A model generated the notes under the pieces. That model did no database searches and was not told the origin of the DNA. It saw nothing but the letters and a program-made list of their open reading frames with translations. From contig NZ_QZCF01000004.1 in NCBI RefSeq assembly GCF_003591485.1, forward strand, positions 248,001 through 312,000: a stretch of DNA of 64,000 bases, written 5' to 3'. Of the stretch, positions 1 through 8,129 are shown in pieces. The position numbers and the translations under genes were made by a program. Position 1 is the first letter of the stretch. Every line of letters begins with the position of its first letter. Source of the DNA: Paenibacillus sp. 1011MAR3C5 (GTDB taxonomy: Bacteria; Bacillota; Bacilli; Paenibacillales; Paenibacillaceae).

Positions 1-751
1 GCTCGATCGCCGCGTGGATGAAAGCTTTCGCAAGATCAACCGCTTCATAAGCGGTCATGCCCTGAGCCAGTCCGGCGGTAATGGCCGCCGAGAAGGTGCA
101 GCCCGTCCCATGCGTATGGCGGGTATCGATGCGACGGTGCTCCCAATAGCGGAACGTAGTGCCGTCATACAGCATGTCCACGACCAAATCCCGGGTGGAG
201 GGGTCATGTCCGCCCTTCAGCATGACATAGTCGCTGCCCATCTGATGCAAGCGGAGGGCCGCTTCCTCCCGGTCGCTTAAGCTCGTGATGCTCATTCCCG
301 TCAGTTCCTCGGCTTCCGGCACATTCGGCGTGATCATGAAAGAGAGCGGGATCAGCTCCTTAACCAACGCTGATAAAGCTTCGCGTTGCAGCAGCGATGT
401 TCCGCCTTTCGCAATCATGACGGGATCGATGACTAGATGGGGAAAACGATAATGGGCCATTTGCTCCGCAACGGCTGTGATGATTGATGCATGGGCAAGC
501 ATGCCCGTCTTGACGGCATCGGGCGGCAGATCATCGCCTAACGAGCGAAGCTGCTCGGCAACGGCGCCGGCCTCCATAGGATAGACGGCTTGTACGCCAA
601 GCGTGTTTTGCGCGGTGATGGCGGTAATGGCAGACATGCCGTATACGCCAAGCTCCTGGAAGGTTTTCAAATCCGCCTGGATGCCGGCTCCGCCGCCGCT
701 GTCCGATCCGGCTATCGTTAATGCCTTGTGAATGACGGTTGAAGGTTGCAT
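1..751 (-). CDS. thiD: ThiD, hydroxymethylpyrimidine/phosphomethylpyrimidine kinase (C-terminus cut off)
   Basis: Ribokinase-fold enzyme that phosphorylates HMP and HMP-P in the pyrimidine branch of thiamine synthesis, in the cytosol. The minus strand reads continuously from ATG at 751 to the window edge, giving 250 residues of an expected ~270. The N-terminus carries the ThiD signature [17 protein letters not shown] at about residues 14-30, followed by [16 protein letters not shown]. The C-terminal part has the anion-hole motif [11 protein letters not shown] at about residues 213-223. A GAGGAAAGG ribosome binding site lies 10 bases before the ATG. The last ~20 residues are outside the window. 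I saw no TPP riboswitch in the 160 bases upstream. Confidence 0.95.
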   Translation of the reverse strand, partial: MQPSTVIHKALTIAGSDSGGGAGIQADLKTFQELGVYGMSAITAITAQNTLGVQAVYPMEAGAVAEQLRSLGDDLPPDAVKTGMLAHASIITAVAEQMAHYRFPHLVIDPVMIAKGGTSLLQREALSALVKELIPLSFMITPNVPEAEELTGMSITSLSDREEAALRLHQMGSDYVMLKGGHDPSTRDLVVDMLYDGTTFRYWEHRRIDTRHTHGTGCTFSAAITAGLAQGMTAYEAVDLAKAFIHAAIE

Positions 752-913
752 AGTGGCATATCCTTTCCTCACATATAGATTAGCTATTATTGTATCAGCG
801 CACAGCTCCCATCGAAATGTATTTTTTATAAAGGTAGGGGAAGTGCTGTTGCTTCGGTTAGGCGAATTTGGTAGTTTGGAGAATAAGCAATTATAGAGGA
901 GAAGTGAATTTGT

Positions 914-1423
914 ATGTCATTGGAGATAGAACGCAAGTTTTTATTGCCGCAATACCCGGAGGCGCAGATCGAAGCGGGAGAGCTGGTGCTGCGATCGGAA
1001 CAACGAATCGAACAGACTTACCTGGCTATGGATGAAAATGAAGAGCTGAGGGTTCGCAGGCTGACCGATCTGGCGACAGGACAGGTGTCACACACGCATA
1101 CGTTCAAGAGCGGCAACGGATTAGTGAGAGAAGAAGTGGAATACAGCATTTCGGGCAGCATCTACGCCCAGGTAACAGAAGCCTTCGGCTTTACACCGCT
1201 GACAAAAAACCGGATCACTGCTGAGTGGAACGGACGTACAGTCGAGATTGATACCTATGATCAGATTCAGCTGTCCGTGCTCGAAGTAGAGTTCCCTTCG
1301 TTGGAGGAAGCGAATGCATTCCAGGCACCGGAATGGTTCGGCGAGGATATCAGCTCTCAGAAGCGATACAGCAACAAGACGGTATGGAAACAGCTTCAAG
1401 GCGAGAAGTGGCAGGGGAAATAA
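914..1423 (+). CDS. CYTH-domain protein (predicted triphosphate tunnel enzyme)
   Basis: 169 residues. The N-terminal EIERKFLL motif (residues 4-11) is the hallmark of the CYTH/triphosphate tunnel family. Alternating Glu/Lys/Arg residues further on (ELRVRRL, THTFKSGNG, REEVEYSI, EIDTY, VLEVEFPS) form the charged beta strands of the tunnel. Family members hydrolyse inorganic tripolyphosphate or thiamine triphosphate, or act as class IV adenylate cyclases; the substrate cannot be chosen from the sequence alone. A GAGGAGAAG ribosome binding site precedes the ATG. It lies 36 bases before an AAA-type ATPase gene on the same strand and is probably cotranscribed with it. Confidence 0.85.
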   Translation: MSLEIERKFLLPQYPEAQIEAGELVLRSEQRIEQTYLAMDENEELRVRRLTDLATGQVSHTHTFKSGNGLVREEVEYSISGSIYAQVTEAFGFTPLTKNRITAEWNGRTVEIDTYDQIQLSVLEVEFPSLEEANAFQAPEWFGEDISSQKRYSNKTVWKQLQGEKWQGK

Positions 1424-1459
1424 GATAACAAGCGCATAATGCCAAAGGAGGGATGATGC

Positions 1460-2224
1460 ATGTCCATTCACGAAAGAAGCGGATTCCTGCGCAAAATTGC
1501 CTTGCTGCGGGAAAACGTCCCTTCCTTCCGCCAATATCCGTTCAACCTGAACGCGGTGCGAGAGTTGAGTGAGCTGGAATTTCACCCAAAGGTCACCTAT
1601 CTGGTGGGAGAAAACGGTTCAGGGAAATCGACGCTGATGGAGGCGCTCGCAGTGGCGCTCGGCTTTAATGCGGAGGGCGGTACGGTCAATTTCACCTTTC
1701 AAACCGAAGCGACGCATTCGGAGCTGCATCATTACTTGAAGCCGGTGCGGGGAGCAAGGCGACCGAAGGACGGTTTTTTCTTCCGGGCAGAGAGCTATTA
1801 TAATTTGGCAACGAACATTGATGAGATGGACAAGGAGGGACGCGGCCCCTCTATCATATCTTCATATGGCGGCAAGTCGCTTCATCAGCAATCGCACGGA
1901 GAGTCGTTTTTCTCGACCTTTCTGCATCGGTTCGGCGGGAATGGTCTATATATTCTCGATGAGCCCGAAGCGGCGTTGTCTCCATCCAGACAGATGGCGC
2001 TGCTCGCTCGCATGCATGATCTGATTCAGGATAACTCCCAGTTTATTATCGCGACCCATTCGCCAATTGTGATGGCCTATCCGGATTCCGTTATCTATGA
2101 ATTGTCAGCGGATGGGATTGGAACGACGACTTGGGAAGAGACAGAGCATTATATCATTACGAAGCAATTTCTGAACAATCGGGACCGCATGCTGAAGGAT
2201 TTGCTGGAAGAGGAATTCGACTGA
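1460..2224 (+). CDS. AAA-type predicted ATPase (ABC/SMC-like single domain)
   Basis: 254-residue cytosolic ATPase with no membrane segment. Visible motifs: Walker A GENGSGKST (residues 50-58), ABC-like signature QQSHGESF (143-150), Walker B LYILDEPEAAL (163-173) and switch motif IIATHSPIVM (196-205). The architecture is that of the stand-alone AAA_21/AAA_23 ATPases, not of a transporter ATPase. The ribosome binding site AAGGAGGGATG sits just before the ATG. Function is unknown; the adjacent CYTH gene suggests a nucleotide or polyphosphate-related job, but this is only context. Confidence 0.85.
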   Translation: MSIHERSGFLRKIALLRENVPSFRQYPFNLNAVRELSELEFHPKVTYLVGENGSGKSTLMEALAVALGFNAEGGTVNFTFQTEATHSELHHYLKPVRGARRPKDGFFFRAESYYNLATNIDEMDKEGRGPSIISSYGGKSLHQQSHGESFFSTFLHRFGGNGLYILDEPEAALSPSRQMALLARMHDLIQDNSQFIIATHSPIVMAYPDSVIYELSADGIGTTTWEETEHYIITKQFLNNRDRMLKDLLEEEFD

Positions 2225-2349
2225 CGGCTGTGTGAGGCATGTACTTGGAGTGCAGTTATGCCCGGCCTCATCATGAGGATCGACGAGGACGCCGGGTGCA
2301 AGCAACCATGGATCGATAATAGAATACAACTGCCGCAGCCAGTGGAATG

Positions 2350-2373
2350 AAAAAACTGGCCCCGAAGGGCCAG
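2350..2373 (-). terminator. Intrinsic terminator of the DUF5808-like membrane protein gene
   Basis: On the minus strand a 7-bp stem CTGGCCC/GGGCCAG closes a stable TTCG tetraloop and is followed directly by six T. It lies about 120 bases after the stop codon of the minus-strand gene ending at 2492. Confidence 0.85.
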
Positions 2374-2491
2374 CCAGGATGTTGAAGTTATTAAAAGAGA
2401 CTATGATTCCAGCGGATGAGTGGAGATTGATGGCGATCATGTTGCTAAAGGTGATTTCTCGCATCATAGCAAATAGTAGCAGCAATCCGTT

Positions 2492-3880
2492 TTAAAGGCC
2501 CGACGCTTTCTTCAGCTCCTGATAGAGCGCTCTCGTCTTGGCCGGCTCTTCATCATTGTAGATGACAACCAGATCCTCGAGCTTCATCACAATGTACGGC
2601 GGCGTTTTCTTGAATACATACAGCTTGGCCGGGCCTAGCTCGGAGAGCTTGAAGTTGCCCCTTGCAAAGGTGGATGTTGCGATGCCGTTCGAGCGGAAGC
2701 CGGTCGGCACAGCATCCTCAAGCGTCAGCTCTTTGATATCGTCGATGGCAAAGCTATAGTCGTAGTCGGTGTTTTTGATCGATACTATTCCTTGATCAGT
2801 GATCCGCAATTCAGGCGGAGAGGAATCCGCTCGGATCATCATGAATGTCACAGGCAGAATGACAAGAGCCACTAATACCAAGCTTCCGTAATAAATCCGC
2901 TTGCCGCCTTTGGTAGCCAGATTGACAGTTGTGCCGGTACCGACGCGCTTCTGTACCATCAGGGACTTATCCTGTGGATTATAGTAGGACAAGCCATGCC
3001 GCCAGTGCAGGTCGTCGTCCTCTGCATAATAGCCTTTGCCGTCAGTGCTGCCGAAGCGGTATTCCAGCTCCTTGACGCGATTATGCACGTAATAGATGCC
3101 AATCAGAGGGGCGAGCGAGACCATCGCGATGCCGCCCATCCAGAGATTGATATGGATCATCGTGCCCTCGGACAGCACGTTGTAGGCGATAAATGCGTTA
3201 GCGACCTCGAATACCGCCAGAATAAGCCAAAAGATCGACCAGTAGCGTCTCGCGGCATGATGAATAGCGTTATTCGCTATCGGATTTCGGCTGTAGGCCC
3301 TCGGCTTGCCGTGCGTGAAGCTTAGCGACAGCAGCAGCAAGACGGCGGTCATTGCCAAAGAGGCGAAGCCGGTCAAGCGCAGCAGCGGATTGTCATGCGA
3401 GATCGACAAGGCGATCAGCGGAATGCTTAGCACGGCGGGCAATGCGAACCAATAGGGCGACCAAGGGTTCTTGGCGGCCAGACGGGTAATGTCCTTTTCG
3501 ACCGATATGTAACGCTTCTTGCCTACGAACCATTGTTCATCCCGTTTCAGCGCGACAGCCTTGTGATGGATGGTTTTAAATGGTACGGTGGAAGTGTACA
3601 TGACGCCTGCAACCCACAAGATAAAGTAGATAAAGGATAGCGCAAAATAGGAGCCGAGCCATAGCAAAGGTGCCAAACCGAGCAGTACGGCGACGGCGTA
3701 CCATCGGTAGGACTGCCGAAACTGCATCTGGAGCGCGGCGATTCGCGAGTCCTGAAGCGCGGCTTCAGGCAGCTTAAGGCCGAATAGAATGCCATTCTTC
3801 GGCTTGGCCTGCGTCCCGTATACAAGCAGAACGGTAATATATACGATCAGACCCGGAATAAGCAATATTAATGTGTCCAA
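2492..3880 (-). CDS. Multi-pass membrane protein with DUF5808-like segment and C-terminal PH-like domain
   Basis: About 462 residues from the preferred start. Hydrophobic segments occur at the N-terminus (LILLIPGLIVYITVLLVYG), in two pairs in the middle, and near VLVALVILPVTFMM. The segment WRHGLSYYNPQDKSLMVQKR has the DUF5808 pattern (W.xG.xYYNP.D..L.V.KR). The last ~110 residues, ending IVMKLEDLVVIYNDEE, resemble a bacterial PH-like domain outside the last helix. The reading frame is open up to an ATG at 3937. However, a TTGACA...TATATT promoter (3950-3921) surrounds that ATG, and GGGAGGT sits 6 bases before a TTG at 3880, so the TTG start is preferred. Function is unknown; it may be an envelope regulator. 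Confidence 0.75.
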   Translation of the reverse strand: MDTLILLIPGLIVYITVLLVYGTQAKPKNGILFGLKLPEAALQDSRIAALQMQFRQSYRWYAVAVLLGLAPLLWLGSYFALSFIYFILWVAGVMYTSTVPFKTIHHKAVALKRDEQWFVGKKRYISVEKDITRLAAKNPWSPYWFALPAVLSIPLIALSISHDNPLLRLTGFASLAMTAVLLLLSLSFTHGKPRAYSRNPIANNAIHHAARRYWSIFWLILAVFEVANAFIAYNVLSEGTMIHINLWMGGIAMVSLAPLIGIYYVHNRVKELEYRFGSTDGKGYYAEDDDLHWRHGLSYYNPQDKSLMVQKRVGTGTTVNLATKGGKRIYYGSLVLVALVILPVTFMMIRADSSPPELRITDQGIVSIKNTDYDYSFAIDDIKELTLEDAVPTGFRSNGIATSTFARGNFKLSELGPAKLYVFKKTPPYIVMKLEDLVVIYNDEEPAKTRALYQELKKASGL

Positions 3881-3920
3881 TACTTTACCTCCCGTTAGGA
3901 TATCTCTGATGCTCTCGCCC

Positions 3921-3950
3921 AATATAATATAGAACATATGTTTTTGTCAA
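3921..3950 (-). promoter_or_regulatory. Sigma-A-type promoter for the DUF5808-like gene
   Basis: Reading the minus strand: TTGACA at 3950-3945, an 18-base spacer, then TATATT at 3926-3921. It lies about 40 bases before the TTG start at 3880 and excludes the more distal in-frame ATG at 3937 as a start. Confidence 0.65.
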
Positions 3951-3971
3951 AATGAGAAGGAGCTGTTCAAT

Positions 3972-4958
3972 ATGATACGATTCGGCCTTATCGGAACAAA
4001 CTGGATTACCGAAAGATTCCTCGCAGCGGCCAAGCTGCATGAGCAATTCAGCCTGACGGCGGTCTATTCCCGCACGGAAGAGACAGCCGCAGCATTTGCA
4101 GACAAGCACCAAATTCCGCATCGCTTCACCAATCTGGACGCCATGTTCGCCAGCGGGGAGATCGATGCTGTCTATATAGCCAGCCCTAACAGCTTTCACG
4201 CGCCGCATGCAATGACGGCGATGAATCATGGCGTTCATGTCCTGTGCGAGAAGCCAGCGGCGTCCAACGCCCGGGAGCTAAGAGAGATGATCGATACAGC
4301 GAACCGTACGGGTACGCTGCTGATGGAAGCGGTGAAGTCTACGCTTATGCCGGGCTTTGGCGCGATACGCGACAATCTGGAGCGAATCGGGCCGGTGCGT
4401 CGTTATTTTGCGAGCTTCTGCCAATACTCCTCCCGCTATGATGCCTACAAGTCCGGCGAAGTGCTGAATGCGTTCAAGCCGGAGCTGTCGAACGGTTCCT
4501 TGATGGATATCGGCATCTATTGCATCTATCCCGCAGTTGCATTGTTCGGCAGACCCCGTACCGTCAAGGCGGATGGGTATAAGCTGACTACAGGCGTAGA
4601 CGGAGAGGGCAGCATTATTCTGGGCTATGATTCGATGGATGCGGTGATGATGCATTCCAAGATTACCAGCTCGACGCTGCCGAATGAGATTCATGGCGAG
4701 GATGGCAATCTGATCATTAATAAAATCAGCGAGCCGATACGGATCGAGCTGCAAACACGCGACGGCCGGGTGGAGGATCTGACCAGACCGACGGTGGAAC
4801 ATACGATGTACTACGAGCTGGATGAGTTTATTCGCTTGCTAAAAGAAGGCAAGAGAGAGTCGGCGGTGAACACGCATGAGGCGTCTCTCATTACAATGGA
4901 GATTATGGATGAGGCCAGAAGGCAGCTCGGTATTGTATATCCGGCGGATAACGTATAG
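3972..4958 (+). CDS. Gfo/Idh/MocA-family NAD(P)-dependent oxidoreductase
   Basis: 328 residues. An N-terminal Rossmann fold starts at the first residues (IRFGLIGTNWITERF). The family's conserved EKP (HVLCEKPAA, about residues 89-97) contains the Lys that serves both cofactor and substrate. The C-terminal half is the usual alpha/beta dimerisation and substrate domain (SLMDIGIYCIYP). These enzymes oxidise or reduce sugars, inositols or related polyols; the substrate is not evident. The ribosome binding site GAAGGAG lies 9 bases before the ATG. The gene is divergent from the preceding membrane protein and 93 bases before the DUF4085-like gene. Confidence 0.9.
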   Translation: MIRFGLIGTNWITERFLAAAKLHEQFSLTAVYSRTEETAAAFADKHQIPHRFTNLDAMFASGEIDAVYIASPNSFHAPHAMTAMNHGVHVLCEKPAASNARELREMIDTANRTGTLLMEAVKSTLMPGFGAIRDNLERIGPVRRYFASFCQYSSRYDAYKSGEVLNAFKPELSNGSLMDIGIYCIYPAVALFGRPRTVKADGYKLTTGVDGEGSIILGYDSMDAVMMHSKITSSTLPNEIHGEDGNLIINKISEPIRIELQTRDGRVEDLTRPTVEHTMYYELDEFIRLLKEGKRESAVNTHEASLITMEIMDEARRQLGIVYPADNV

Positions 4959-5051
4959 AGAATGTCCGGATATAGGCTGGAGCGAGTGAGGGTAGCTCGT
5001 ATCCGGCCTTTTTTTGACATGCTTGACGTTCATATGAAGTGGGGGGATAAG

Positions 5052-5765
5052 ATGAAGTACTTCACGGCGGAACAGTATCGGAAGATGCAAATTCGAGGGT
5101 TCCTTGTCTTTCATGAAGGCGAAGAGGATTATGCAGCCGACAAGCAGTGGTATGTGGAGAATGACAGGGATTACGAGGCGGAATCGCTTGCCTTCTATAC
5201 CTACATGGAGCCTGTCATTACCCGCCATATGCCGCAGGAGCTACAAGAAGCGATTCAGCGCGGCGAAGGCGACTTGAAGAGAATGGGCATGCCGTCCCCT
5301 GAATTCCGTAGAAAAGCCGAGGCATGGAAGCAAAAGCTTCAGCGAGAGTGGGACGAGGCGCGTGATGCATACTGGGCGCGCTACAAGTCGATCGAATCGG
5401 AGCTGCCAGAAGAGCGCAGCATGATTCATCGGCTTCATGATGCCAAGATCATCGCTGAAAGGATTAGTGAGGATGGAAAAAGCATCGAACTGCTGCTGGA
5501 TGGCAGCGGCTCGATGCTTGGTCATGATCATCTATATCTTCAGTTCGAAGAGGTGACCCATTATGAATCGCTTAGCTCGTTGCTCGATAACCACTGGCTT
5601 TATGAGGAGCTGGATGTAAGCGGCAGCGGCTTCGAGCTGCGCGCTTTGCTAGACGCAGGCAGCGGCTTGCAGGACATGAATGAACTCCTCATCCGGGCAA
5701 GCCGCGTGACGGTCGCAACGGAGCCGGCAGTTGACTTAAGCTCCAGCAACGGGCAGTCGGACTAA
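5052..5765 (+). CDS. DUF4085-type cytosolic protein
   Basis: 237 residues from the preferred start, MKYFTAEQYRKMQIRG, which matches the characteristic beginning of DUF4085 proteins. The frame is open for another 30 codons upstream, but the GTGGGGGGAT ribosome binding site directly before 5052 marks this ATG. The protein is acidic and helical with a long charged region (residues ~55-115) and no signal peptide or membrane segment. The segment DAKIIAERISEDGKSIELLLDGSG resembles a small beta-rich module. Function is unknown. It ends 13 bases before the convergent aldo/keto reductase stop. Confidence 0.7.
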   Translation: MKYFTAEQYRKMQIRGFLVFHEGEEDYAADKQWYVENDRDYEAESLAFYTYMEPVITRHMPQELQEAIQRGEGDLKRMGMPSPEFRRKAEAWKQKLQREWDEARDAYWARYKSIESELPEERSMIHRLHDAKIIAERISEDGKSIELLLDGSGSMLGHDHLYLQFEEVTHYESLSSLLDNHWLYEELDVSGSGFELRALLDAGSGLQDMNELLIRASRVTVATEPAVDLSSSNGQSD

Positions 5766-5778
5766 GCGATAATCCGGA

Positions 5779-6753
5779 TTAAGACAACCGGTATACGGCG
5801 AACGGCTCGCCTTGTCTGAACGGTTCGCTGATTTCGTCCAGCCGAGCCAGCGTCTCTGCGCTCAGCTTAAGGTCTACGCTGGCGAGATTGTCGCGGAGCT
5901 GGCTGACGCGCGTCGCTCCGACGATGACTGTCGAGACGGCAGGGCGGGCCATCAGCCAAGCGAGCGACAGCGTGCTTGCCGCCATGCCCAGCTCCGCCGC
6001 CAGCTCGTTCACCTGGCGCGCCAGTGTCAGATTCTTATCCTCCATGAACCGCTTGAAGCCGGGATCGGTGTCTGCGCGCGAGCCCTCCGGGGCGTCCTGC
6101 GCCGAGCCATATTTGCCGGTAAGTATACCGCCTGCCAGAGGAAAGTATGGAATAATGCCAAGCCCTTGATCGAGGCAGAGCGGGATAAGCTCGCGCTCTG
6201 GCGTCCGGTCTGCAAGCGAATAGCTTGTCTGCATGGACACGTACGCGTTCAATCCCAGCTTGTCGCTGATGCCGAGTGCTTTCATGAGCTCCCAGGCATG
6301 GTAGTTGGATGCGCCGAAGTACCGGACTTTGCCGGAGCGCACCATATCGTCAAGCGTTCGCAGCGTCTCTTCCAGCGGCGTCTCGGGATCGAAGGTATGG
6401 ATCTGGTACAAATCGACGTAGTCGGTGTTCAATCTCCGCAGACTGCCCTCCAGCTCGCTCATCAGATGACGGCGGGAAGAGCCCCGTTCATAAGCGCCTG
6501 TGCCGCGAGGCAAGCCCGCTTTTGTCGTCAGCACAGCTTCATGCCGTCTTCCCTCCAGCGCTAATCCGATAATTCTCTCTGATTCCGTTCCGGCATAAAT
6601 ATTGGCGGTATCGATGAACGTAATGCCGCTGTCCAGCGCCTCATGAATGATGTCGATTGAAGCGCGCTCATCGGACCGCTTGCCGAACGCATTCGTGCCA
6701 AGCCCCAGTGCGGACACCTTAAGCCCGCTATCTCCCAAACGACGGTATTCCAT
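5779..6753 (-). CDS. Aldo/keto reductase
   Basis: 324 residues, a full-length TIM-barrel NADPH-dependent aldo/keto reductase. The catalytic tetrad is visible: Asp48 and Tyr53 in FIDTANIYAGTESE, Lys78 in TTKAG and His119 in YQIHTFD. The C-terminal cofactor motif VSTVIVGATRVSQL is present. It most resembles the YajO/Tas-like group that reduces aldehydes or ketones, but no substrate can be named. Start: the frame opens at a TTG (6759), but GAGGAG is correctly spaced (10 bases) from the ATG at 6753. It is convergent with the DUF4085-like gene. Confidence 0.92.
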   Translation of the reverse strand: MEYRRLGDSGLKVSALGLGTNAFGKRSDERASIDIIHEALDSGITFIDTANIYAGTESERIIGLALEGRRHEAVLTTKAGLPRGTGAYERGSSRRHLMSELEGSLRRLNTDYVDLYQIHTFDPETPLEETLRTLDDMVRSGKVRYFGASNYHAWELMKALGISDKLGLNAYVSMQTSYSLADRTPERELIPLCLDQGLGIIPYFPLAGGILTGKYGSAQDAPEGSRADTDPGFKRFMEDKNLTLARQVNELAAELGMAASTLSLAWLMARPAVSTVIVGATRVSQLRDNLASVDLKLSAETLARLDEISEPFRQGEPFAVYRLS

Positions 6754-6817
6754 ATCCAATCAGCTCCTCTTCGTTTTTACCCATTCTACTCCTCGTCCAC
6801 GCCAAAATCCATCCCGG

Positions 6818-6847
6818 TTGAACCGGAGCGCCGCTCACAGGTATAAT
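6818..6847 (+). promoter_or_regulatory. Sigma-A-type promoter upstream of lplA
   Basis: TTGAAC at 6818-6823, an 18-base spacer and a perfect TATAAT at 6842-6847, about 75 bases before the lipoate ligase ATG. Confidence 0.6.
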
Positions 6848-6923
6848 CTCCCTAAGGCCATGCCTAATTGACGCTATACCCATGAAGCAAGCATGGCTTC
6901 GACAACGTGAAGGAGGATGACTC

Positions 6924-7916
6924 ATGCGATTCGTCAGCAATAACGGCATTACCGATCCGGCGCTTAATCTGGCGCTTGAGGAATACATTCTTCGTTCCTT
7001 GCCGGGCGAAGACGATTATCTGCTGTTCTATATTAACGAGCCGTCCATCATCATCGGCAAAAACCAGAATACCGTAGAAGAAATCAACGCCGACTATGTG
7101 AAGGAGAACAACCTGCATGTCGTGCGGAGGCTGTCGGGGGGCGGAGCGGTCTACCATGATCTCGGCAATCTCAATTTCAGCTTTATCATGAAAGACGACG
7201 GCGGTTCGTTCCATAACTTCAAGAAGTTCACGGAGCCTGTCGTCCGCGCGCTGCGCAAGCTGGGCGTAGAAGCTGAGCTGACCGGACGCAATGATCTGCA
7301 GGTCGGCGAACGAAAGATCTCAGGCAACGCTCAGTTCCATACAAAGGGCAAAATGTTCAGCCACGGCACACTGCTGTTCGATTCCGAGATCGAAAATGTG
7401 GTGTCCGCCCTTAGGGTGAACGCTGAGAAATATGTCTCTAAGTCGACCAAGTCGATTCGCAGCCGTGTGGCGAACATTTCAGAGTTCTTGAAAGAACCGA
7501 TGACAACGGAGGAGTTCCGGCAGAAGCTGCTCCAATCGCTGTTCGAAGGCTCCGAAGAGATTCCGGTGTACGAGCTAACGGAGCAGGATTGGGACAAGGT
7601 CCGCAAGCTGGCGGACGAGCGCTACCGCAGCTGGGAATGGAACTACGGCCGCTCGCCTTCGTTCAACGTGCAGCAGCGCAAGCGGATTGAAGGCGTCGGC
7701 ACATTCGATGTCCGCCTGCAAGTGGAAGAGGGCGTTATTGCGGAAGCGGCGATCTTCGGCGATTACTTCGGCCGGGGCGACAGCGCCGAGGTTGCGGAAC
7801 GCCTGGCGGGAACCCGTTATGATGCGGCTTCGCTCCGTGAACTGACAGACAGCCTGGATTTGCCGTACTACTTTGGCGCCATTACGAAGGAACAATGGAT
7901 GGAATTGTTGCTTTAG
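6924..7916 (+). CDS. lplA: Lipoate-protein ligase
   Basis: 330 residues, the usual length of the LplA/LplJ family. It activates free lipoate with ATP and attaches it to lipoyl domains of the 2-oxoacid dehydrogenases or GcvH. The core motif RRLSGGGAVYHD (residues 68-79) binds lipoyl-AMP. KISGNAQF (131-138) holds the expected catalytic Lys131. The C-terminal accessory domain (after residue ~250) is present, which distinguishes it from the shorter LipM/LipL transferases. The ribosome binding site GAAGGAGGATG lies before the ATG. It is monocistronic, with its own promoter and terminator. Confidence 0.93.
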   Translation: MRFVSNNGITDPALNLALEEYILRSLPGEDDYLLFYINEPSIIIGKNQNTVEEINADYVKENNLHVVRRLSGGGAVYHDLGNLNFSFIMKDDGGSFHNFKKFTEPVVRALRKLGVEAELTGRNDLQVGERKISGNAQFHTKGKMFSHGTLLFDSEIENVVSALRVNAEKYVSKSTKSIRSRVANISEFLKEPMTTEEFRQKLLQSLFEGSEEIPVYELTEQDWDKVRKLADERYRSWEWNYGRSPSFNVQQRKRIEGVGTFDVRLQVEEGVIAEAAIFGDYFGRGDSAEVAERLAGTRYDAASLRELTDSLDLPYYFGAITKEQWMELLL

Positions 7917-7997
7917 GAAGAACGGCAACGAAGGTATACAAGCTGCCTGAGCTGCTTGCGCTCGTATGGAAAGCACTCAGGCAACTGGAATGACGTT

Positions 7998-8103
7998 TTC
8001 ATCAAGTAGAGGCCAGTCCCTTATCGGACTGGCTTTTTTTCGTTGTATTGTGCTTTGGTGTTGAGACCATTCTGACAAAATGTGAGGTATAATGACAACA
8101 AAG
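7998..8103 (+). repeat. Upstream copy of a diverged intergenic repeat flanking the LAL/SLH module
   Basis: This ~100-base block (terminator hairpin, spacer, then TCTGACAAAATGTGAGG-type sequence) recurs in diverged form and the same orientation at 13991-14086. The best-conserved piece is GACAAAAT (8074-8081, matching 14063-14070) followed by TGAG and a TAT-rich stretch. The two copies bracket the LAL regulator and SLH protein genes. Confidence 0.5.
8012..8040 (+). terminator. Intrinsic terminator after lplA
   Basis: Perfect 8-bp stem GCCAGTCC/GGACTGGC with a 6-base loop, followed by seven T. It also forms the core of the repeated element described at 7998-8103. Confidence 0.9.
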
Positions 8104-8129
8104 ATGATGCGAAGAGAGGAAGAAGCAGG

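Noticed and set aside
752..913. Possible TPP riboswitch upstream of thiD
   Set aside because: No THI-box-like conserved segments were found on the minus strand in this 160-base gap.
8061..8093. TTGAGA...TATAAT promoter before the LAL regulator
   Set aside because: The TATAAT is perfect, but the only -35-like box is 21 bases away, too far for a standard promoter, so it was not listed as a feature.
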